This document shows, in pieces, positions 58,854-64,000 of a DNA stretch of 64,000 bases (position 1 is its first letter; each line of letters starts with the position of its first letter). The stretch spans positions 434,001-498,000 of the forward strand of contig JACCLO010000002.1 in assembly GCA_029448655.1 (NCBI GenBank). Reading direction: 5' to 3'. This stretch comes from Wolfiporia cocos. Lineage: Eukaryota; Basidiomycota; Agaricomycetes; Polyporales; Phaeolaceae. The position numbers were made by a program, and so were the translations under genes. A model generated the notes under the pieces. It worked only from the letters and a program-made list of their open reading frames with translations, ran no database searches and was not told the DNA's origin.

Positions 58854-60976
58854 ATGTTCTCGTGGACGGTGACATCGGCACTCTGTCTCGCCGTATTCGT
58901 CCCCAGTACACTAGGGGCCAACCTTCATCCACAAATCCCTTCGGTGGCTTCCTTCACTCCTGCTGGCAGTTTCTTCGAGCTTTCACCGGCTGTCAGAATT
59001 GTCGTCGTCGATGAACACGGTTTGGATGGATCACCTTCTGCCTTCTCGTATGCCGAGACGTTCCGCGGTGATCTTGTAAGCGTTGCCGGTTATGACCCTC
59101 TTCCTCCGGTCGAGCTCTCTTCAATCTCGGGGAGTGATGGCGCTCCTGTCATCTACATCCAAATTGATCCGTCTCTGAACTTCACGCTGTACAATGGACT
59201 TCCGACTGACGAGGGATACAATTTCAACATCTCGGAGTACACCTACGCGATTGAAGCAGCAGCGCCGATTGGCGTATGGTGGGGTGCTGTGACATTGTTG
59301 CAGCAGGTGGCGTTGACCGTGGCGGAAGGTAAAGACACAATCTCTATACCCACTGGATCTGGCACGGACTCTCCGGGTTGGGAGGTCAGAGGGTTCATGC
59401 TGGATGCTGGAAGGCATTGGTTCGATACTAGCTTCCTCAGTGAGTAATTGCTTGATGCAGAATTACGAAGTTGCGTCAAACATGCCTTGTAGGCGAGCTG
59501 TGCATATACGCGTCATTCTTCAAGCTAAATGAGTTCCACGTTCACGCATCCGACTTCATCGACAATCCAGACTACCTATATGGCGTGGACTGGAAGGAGC
59601 TCTATGCTGCCTTCCGCTTCCAGCCGGCTCCTGACTCGCCTATTGCCGGTCTAGTTACCAGACTGAACGAGAGCTGGCCGCAGGCAGACTTTCTTGCTTT
59701 CCAGGAGACTTGCAACGCCCATGGCGTCGCCATCATACCGGAAATCGACACTCCGGGGCATTCCCTTGTGTTTACACAGTGGAAGCCCGAGCTGATGATT
59801 CCTGGTCACCCGGACTTCCTGAACCTATCCTATCCCGAGACAATTCCAACCGTGAAGTCCGTTTGGCAGGAGTTCCTGCCGTGGTTCACCTCGCCCGAGG
59901 TCTCGATCGGTGCAGACGAGTACAACTCGTCTCTCGCGGATCCGTACATCTCTTTCGTGAACGAGATGGCGGAGTACATATACGAAGAGGCGGACAAGGC
60001 GATCCGCGTCTGGGGTACGTACGAGCCGAGCACAACAGAGTCCATCTCGAGAAACGTGACGATCCAGCACTGGTACTTCCCCGACGCGAGCATCCCCGTC
60101 CAGCTACTCGCGGCAGGATATCGCGTAATCAACTCGGAGCAGAGCTTCCTCTACCTCGACGAGAAGTACGCGGTGGACGGCGAGTACCCGCACACACTGA
60201 ACGCGACGCTCCTCTTCGGCGGCACGCCGGGTGGCGGCGGGTGGGCGCCGAACGTGTTCACGCGCGACGACCCCAGCAACAACACCACGCCGGACCACCC
60301 GCGTCTCCGCGGCGCGATCATGGCGCTCTGGTCGGACTGGGGGAACAACGCGACGACGATGCTGGAGGATTACTACCAGCTCGCGCAGAGCGTCGCGCTC
60401 GTCGGCGAGAAGACGTGGGCGGGCTCCGGCGTGCGCGACACGGAGCTCACGCTCGCGCAGTTCGAGGCGGCGTACCCCGCGCTCAACGCGGCCGCCCCGG
60501 GGCAGAATCTGAACCGCGTCGTGAAGCCCGAGCACGGAAACGTGGTGTATGCGTACTCCGGCGTCGCCAATGGGCTGACCACGCCGTACACGTCCGTCGG
60601 CCCACCGTATACGCTGCTGTTCACCGTTATGCCGAGTTCGGAGGATCCGGACACGGGCACGCTCTTCTCAGGCATTGATTCGCGGCTGCACGTCGCGAAT
60701 CTGACATTTGAGGCGACGGGGCAGCTGTACGCACTGGGGTATGTGTTACCTGTGAACACGTACACGCAGGTAGAAATCCACGCGACACACAACTACACGT
60801 ACGCTATCATTGACGGCAACGCAGACAGTCCTTATTATTGGTACACATACCTAGAAATATGGGGAGAGTACACAGAGGTAGCCAACATGTCATTTGCTGC
60901 GCCTGCGTGGCAGATCGGCGGCGATGGCTTCTCAGGGACCGTAAGGGATGTTTTGCTGACAATAGGGTATACATGA
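58854..60976 (+). CDS. Secreted GH20 beta-N-acetylhexosaminidase-like glycoside hydrolase
   Basis: Exons 58854..59439 and 59493..60976 give 689 aa. Residues 1-21 (MFSWTVTSALCLAVFVPSTLG) form a signal peptide. The GH20 beta-barrel starts at GWEVRGFMLDAGRHWF, continues through LNEFHVHASDFI and VAIIPEIDTPGHSLVF, and has the catalytic Asp-Glu pair in SIGADEYN near residue 337. ALWSDWGN and the following helices complete the barrel. The C-terminal ~170 residues (from about VVYAYSGVANGL) look like a concanavalin-like lectin fold with a final TVRDVLLTIGYT. Many N-glycosylation sites (NFT, NIS, NES, NLS, NAT, NYT) fit secretion. It would release GlcNAc from chitin oligomers or glycans. Confidence 0.93.
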
Positions 60977-61592
60977 ATGTACGACGCCACTTATGATAGA
61001 GCATTTGATCGGGCCGCAACTGAACTGACACGAGCAATGCGGACAAGTAGCGCTTGCAGAGAGCTAAGTCTGTTCACATCAGCCCGCGAGTCAGTACATA
61101 TGCCGAGTGGACAAGTCTGGGGCGTTGGTCAGTGCAGAACAACAGCGTGTTCGAAATAAGGTACCTCATTACGAGGATAGTGCCAGTATGTGAAAGTACT
61201 ATTAGAGGTCATGGGGCGTCACGTAGCACGCCGAGCGCTGGACGATCAAATTATCAATGGCATCAACGGGTCACGCATTGACCCTGGGTCAGAATAAAGA
61301 ATCAAAGGGCTTCAAGTATTGACAGGGTCCAAGCAACCTCATGACAATATGCAGCCGAACTCACGCATAGATATCGCTGCGAGATAAGATAGAACGCGGT
61401 CAGACAAGAAGTCCCTTGCCCTTAATGAGATGGCACCGGCCTGCAGCTTGTATTGGCCCTGTTCCTCTAGCGGAGCATTAACGTATTTGACTGCGCTTCT
61501 CAAGGCGTGGGCCGTTGAGTGCAATATCAGGTGCAGGGCCTGATGACAGCACTTGCAGTATTGTAGTTCGCCCCTCTTGCGCAGACGCAGCC
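60977..61592. other. Spacer
   Basis: GH20 3' end and dioxygenase promoter. No gene supported. Confidence 0.5.
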
Positions 61593-62980
61593 ATGTCCAT
61601 CGAGGTCGTCCCGCTACCTCTGCCGCCTACTGCTGATACCACGCGTCTCGCGAAGTTCGGGAGGGAGGTAAGGGGCGTCGACCTCGGGGCGCTGACACCA
61701 GAGCAGTTCCGCGAGATCGAGGAGCTTCTGTACAAGGTGCGTAGGCAAGACCACACTTGTCAATTCATGCATATGGCGGCTGCTACAGCACAGCGCGCTG
61801 CTATTCCGCAACGTCGATTTGAGCCCGGAGCACCAATATGCCCTGACGAAGGTAGGTCTAGCGCCCGCACAGCATCTCCGCAAAGGTGACGCAGACGGAC
61901 ACGCACAGGCCTTCGATCCAACCGCGGAGATCTTCGGGCACGGTAACAAGCAGATCGAGGGGACGAAGAAATCGATCCTGTACCCGACCCTGCGCGGCAT
62001 CCCGCGCGTGCCGCAGGTCTACCTCGTCGGGAACGGCACGGTGCTCGAGCACGAGGGCATCGACGCCGCTACGCTCGCGCACCCTTCGCACACCGCGTGG
62101 CACAAGACGCACGTCCCGCCGGACGCGCGCGCCGCGGGCGCGACGCGGTTCGTGCGGTGGCACATGGACGCCGCGCTGTACGAATATTTCCCGTCGCGCG
62201 TGACGACACTGTACGCGGTGCGCGTGCCGGAGGGGCCGCCGCAGGTCGTGCGCTACGACGACGGGACGGGCGACGAGCTGACGGTCCCGCTCGCGGCCAC
62301 GGCATATGTATCCGGGAGAGTCATGTTTGAGATCTTGACGGCGAAGGCAAAGTCGACTGGGTTGGGGATCGAGACGGAAGGCTTGGAGGTGCCGTATGAT
62401 CAGCTGTCGCCTTGGGAGGAATCGAAGGTCCAGGTGTTGCCCATGGTATGGTCTCTGATATTGACAGGTAGTGCGAGCACTGAGATAGTATGGACCAGCT
62501 ATGGAAAAATCCTGTGACTGGGGAGCTGCATCTGCAAGTGCATCCAATGACAGTTGCAGAGATACTTGTGGATCCTCTGCTGGATGGTGCGAAGAGAGAA
62601 GGAGCGCTGTATCCAGATGGCGCGCACCTCACAGATCTACAAGAAGTGAGAGACTTGCTGTATAGGATGCAACGACCAGCCATAGCGCCTCAGGTATGCA
62701 TTCATCCAAGAGTGACCTGCCCAAGCTGACTTGATCTGTTGTAAAGCTGGTATATCCACATGATTGGTGAGTGAATCTATGGGAACCAACGTGCATATCC
62801 ATTTTGCTGACTGCTTGCAGGCGAGAGAAAGATCTCATGCTTTTCCACAACAGAGGTGTCCTGCATTCTGTCACGGGCAACCTGGAGCCGGATCAGATTC
62901 GCCTCTACCATCAGTGCAACCTTGCCGCTTCGGATAGCCCTGCAGGTCCGACTGCAGATGATCTTGAGATTTGGGCATAG
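61593..62980 (+). CDS. xanA: Fungal xanthine dioxygenase, Fe(II)/2-oxoglutarate dependent (XanA-like)
   Basis: Exons 61593..61736, 61789..61851, 61909..62445, 62499..62693, 62747..62766 and 62821..62980 give 372 aa, about the length of Aspergillus XanA. It converts xanthine to uric acid without molybdenum. The TauD fold shows FGREVRGVDLG, ALLFRNVDLSPEHQYALTKA, the iron-binding H-x-D in RFVRWHMDAALYEYFPSRVT (near residue 155), RYDDGTGDELTVPL, WKNPVTGELHLQVHP, LVYPHDW, and the distal iron His with the 2-oxoglutarate Arg region in FHNRGVLHSVTGNLEPDQIR and YHQCNLAASD. The 20-base exon encodes LVYPHDW. These segments match the xanthine-specific branch rather than general TauD proteins. It fits with purine salvage elsewhere in the window, though not as a cluster. 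Confidence 0.9.
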
Positions 62981-63285
62981 CCCTGGGCCTCCGCATTCTC
63001 CATTGTGTAACTCTAGTATGACTAGCATGTCCAGCCCCGTGCCGAGGTGCATCTTGTACCATATTCTCAACTCTGGCTGTGCAGCGCCCTCGCATGATTA
63101 TTGAGGACAAGCTGGGCGAGAAAAGCAGTGTGACACGGAAGCATCTGTGTACTAACTCGCTTCATAACTGTTGGTCCCGGTGTAGCCGATGCTGGGCGCC
63201 AATTGACTGCATGGCGTCGATCGTTGTGGAGCCACGCGCGAGAACGATGGAGTCTCTTCCCAGCCCGTCGTGAGCGGCGTCGACG
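62981..63285. other. Spacer
   Basis: 305 bases between the dioxygenase and the last gene. Nothing else seen. Confidence 0.5.
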
Positions 63286-63634
63286 ATGTTCACCCAGAGA
63301 CCCTCCCACTCCTCCAGGCAGTCCGAGCACGACTTCCTCCCCGGCCCCTACGAGAGACAGCCACCAAGCCTCTCCGGGCTCAGATGGCACAATAAACGCT
63401 ACGCCCGCATCGCGTCTTTCGCCCTCCTCGCGCTCTGCCTCTTTGCTTTCATCCGTGGCTTCACCGGTGGAGAAGGCCTAATGTCTGTGGAAGATGCTCC
63501 CGAGAACCACATCTTCCCGCCGCTGTACCAGCAATATCACGAACAGGAACTCCGCTTGCCGCAACACAATCCCAATCTGCCATTCCCGGAGGGACGCGAT
63601 GGGAAGTTTATATGGATGGCAAATCACGTCCACG
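63286..63634 (+). CDS. Type II membrane protein, glycosyltransferase-like N-terminus (partial or broken)
   Basis: The first exon, 63286..63634, encodes 116 residues: a short basic N-terminus, a membrane helix near residues 42-58 (ASFALLALCLFAFI), then ENHIFPPLYQQYHEQELRLP and GRDGKFIWMANHVHG before a GTGCGT donor. From memory, KFIWMANHVH followed by a SGWGN-type segment opens the lumenal domain of a common fungal family of Golgi-type putative glycosyltransferases. I find no continuation in the remaining 366 bases. The gene is therefore either interrupted by a long intron reaching the edge, or truncated. Confidence 0.55.
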
Positions 63635-64000
63635 GTGCGTCAATCAGATTCTATAATCAATATCCATATGTGCCTGTCATGTCAATGCGTGCGCTTGAAT
63701 TGAGTGACTACGGCGCCGGTGGCATCGGCTGTATCGCAAACTACATAGGCTAGGACGGCGTCAATGCCCGTTGCGTAGCCGACTTTAGGTGTTGGCATTT
63801 GGGATACACGCACTGGTCCTGCCTAGTGCTGACTGCCCAATAGACGTACTCTCGTTGGCGAGCTACATCCCGCACTGTGGCATCGCTTTGTGTCATCCCA
63901 TCGAAAGAACAAGGTGACACATGATGTTGCTCTTTGTGCTGCTTCGGAGCGCCGACTTCCATGGCTCCTCGAAAAGGGTGCCTAATGCCTAGCAGACTGA
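63635..64000. other. Right edge, no continuation exon recognised
   Basis: No frame continues the membrane protein with family-like sequence. Candidate acceptors exist (for example around 63704), but the sequence after them hits stops quickly. Confidence 0.4.

Overview
The window is nuclear DNA of a filamentous basidiomycete, most likely an Agaricomycete. Almost every gene is split by short introns (mostly 45-75 bp, GT..AG with a few GC..AG), GC content is fairly high, and the protein set fits: a Chs3-like chitin synthase, a membrane-anchored GRAM/StART-like sterol transporter, fungal xanthine dioxygenase, and Ser/Pro-rich low-complexity proteins. I built the gene models by hand, choosing splice sites that keep the reading frame and family motifs. 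Each complete model sums to a multiple of three. Exon joins are in the evidence fields, because start/end give only the outer limits.

Left third (1-29 kb): the 5' part of adenosine kinase (-), a PX-AGC kinase (+), a LAM-type sterol transporter (-), thioredoxin (+), a 1,254-aa low-complexity protein (+), a Sec14-like lipid transfer protein (-), the snoRNP protein Nop10 (+) and a large chitin synthase (+). Several 1-2.6 kb spacers between these genes hold no gene I can support.

Middle (29-38 kb): a gene-poor, AT-richer block. It contains an RPC34-like Pol III subunit gene with an unusual 3' end and a zinc-knuckle gene of unknown function in which all eight exons are whole-codon units. It also holds a nested inverted-repeat structure. 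A 712-bp foldback element carries two tRNA-like Pol III promoter modules in 152-bp perfect inverted arms and is flanked by a 13-bp direct repeat. Beside it lies a decayed copy of the chitin synthase gene that still has one of the parent's introns. This block is the most interesting part of the window.

Right part (38-64 kb): dense housekeeping and regulatory genes. In order these are a two-finger C2H2 factor (-), the TORC1 subunit Raptor/Kog1 (-), a homeodomain factor (+), a family-16 methyltransferase (-), a Gon7-like KEOPS subunit (+), mitochondrial uL2m (-) divergent from RuvB-like 2 (+), a small Ser-rich protein (+), an RS-rich conserved protein (-), ribosomal proteins eL21 (-) and uS4 (+) sharing a promoter, a secreted GH20 hexosaminidase (+), a xanthine dioxygenase (+), and the start of a membrane protein resembling fungal glycosyltransferase-like proteins (+). 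Themes are growth control (Kog1, AGC kinase, Rvb2), translation (eL21, uS4, uL2m, Nop10, RPC34), purine use (adenosine kinase, xanthine dioxygenase) and cell wall/chitin turnover (chitin synthase, GH20), but I see no sign of a co-regulated cluster.
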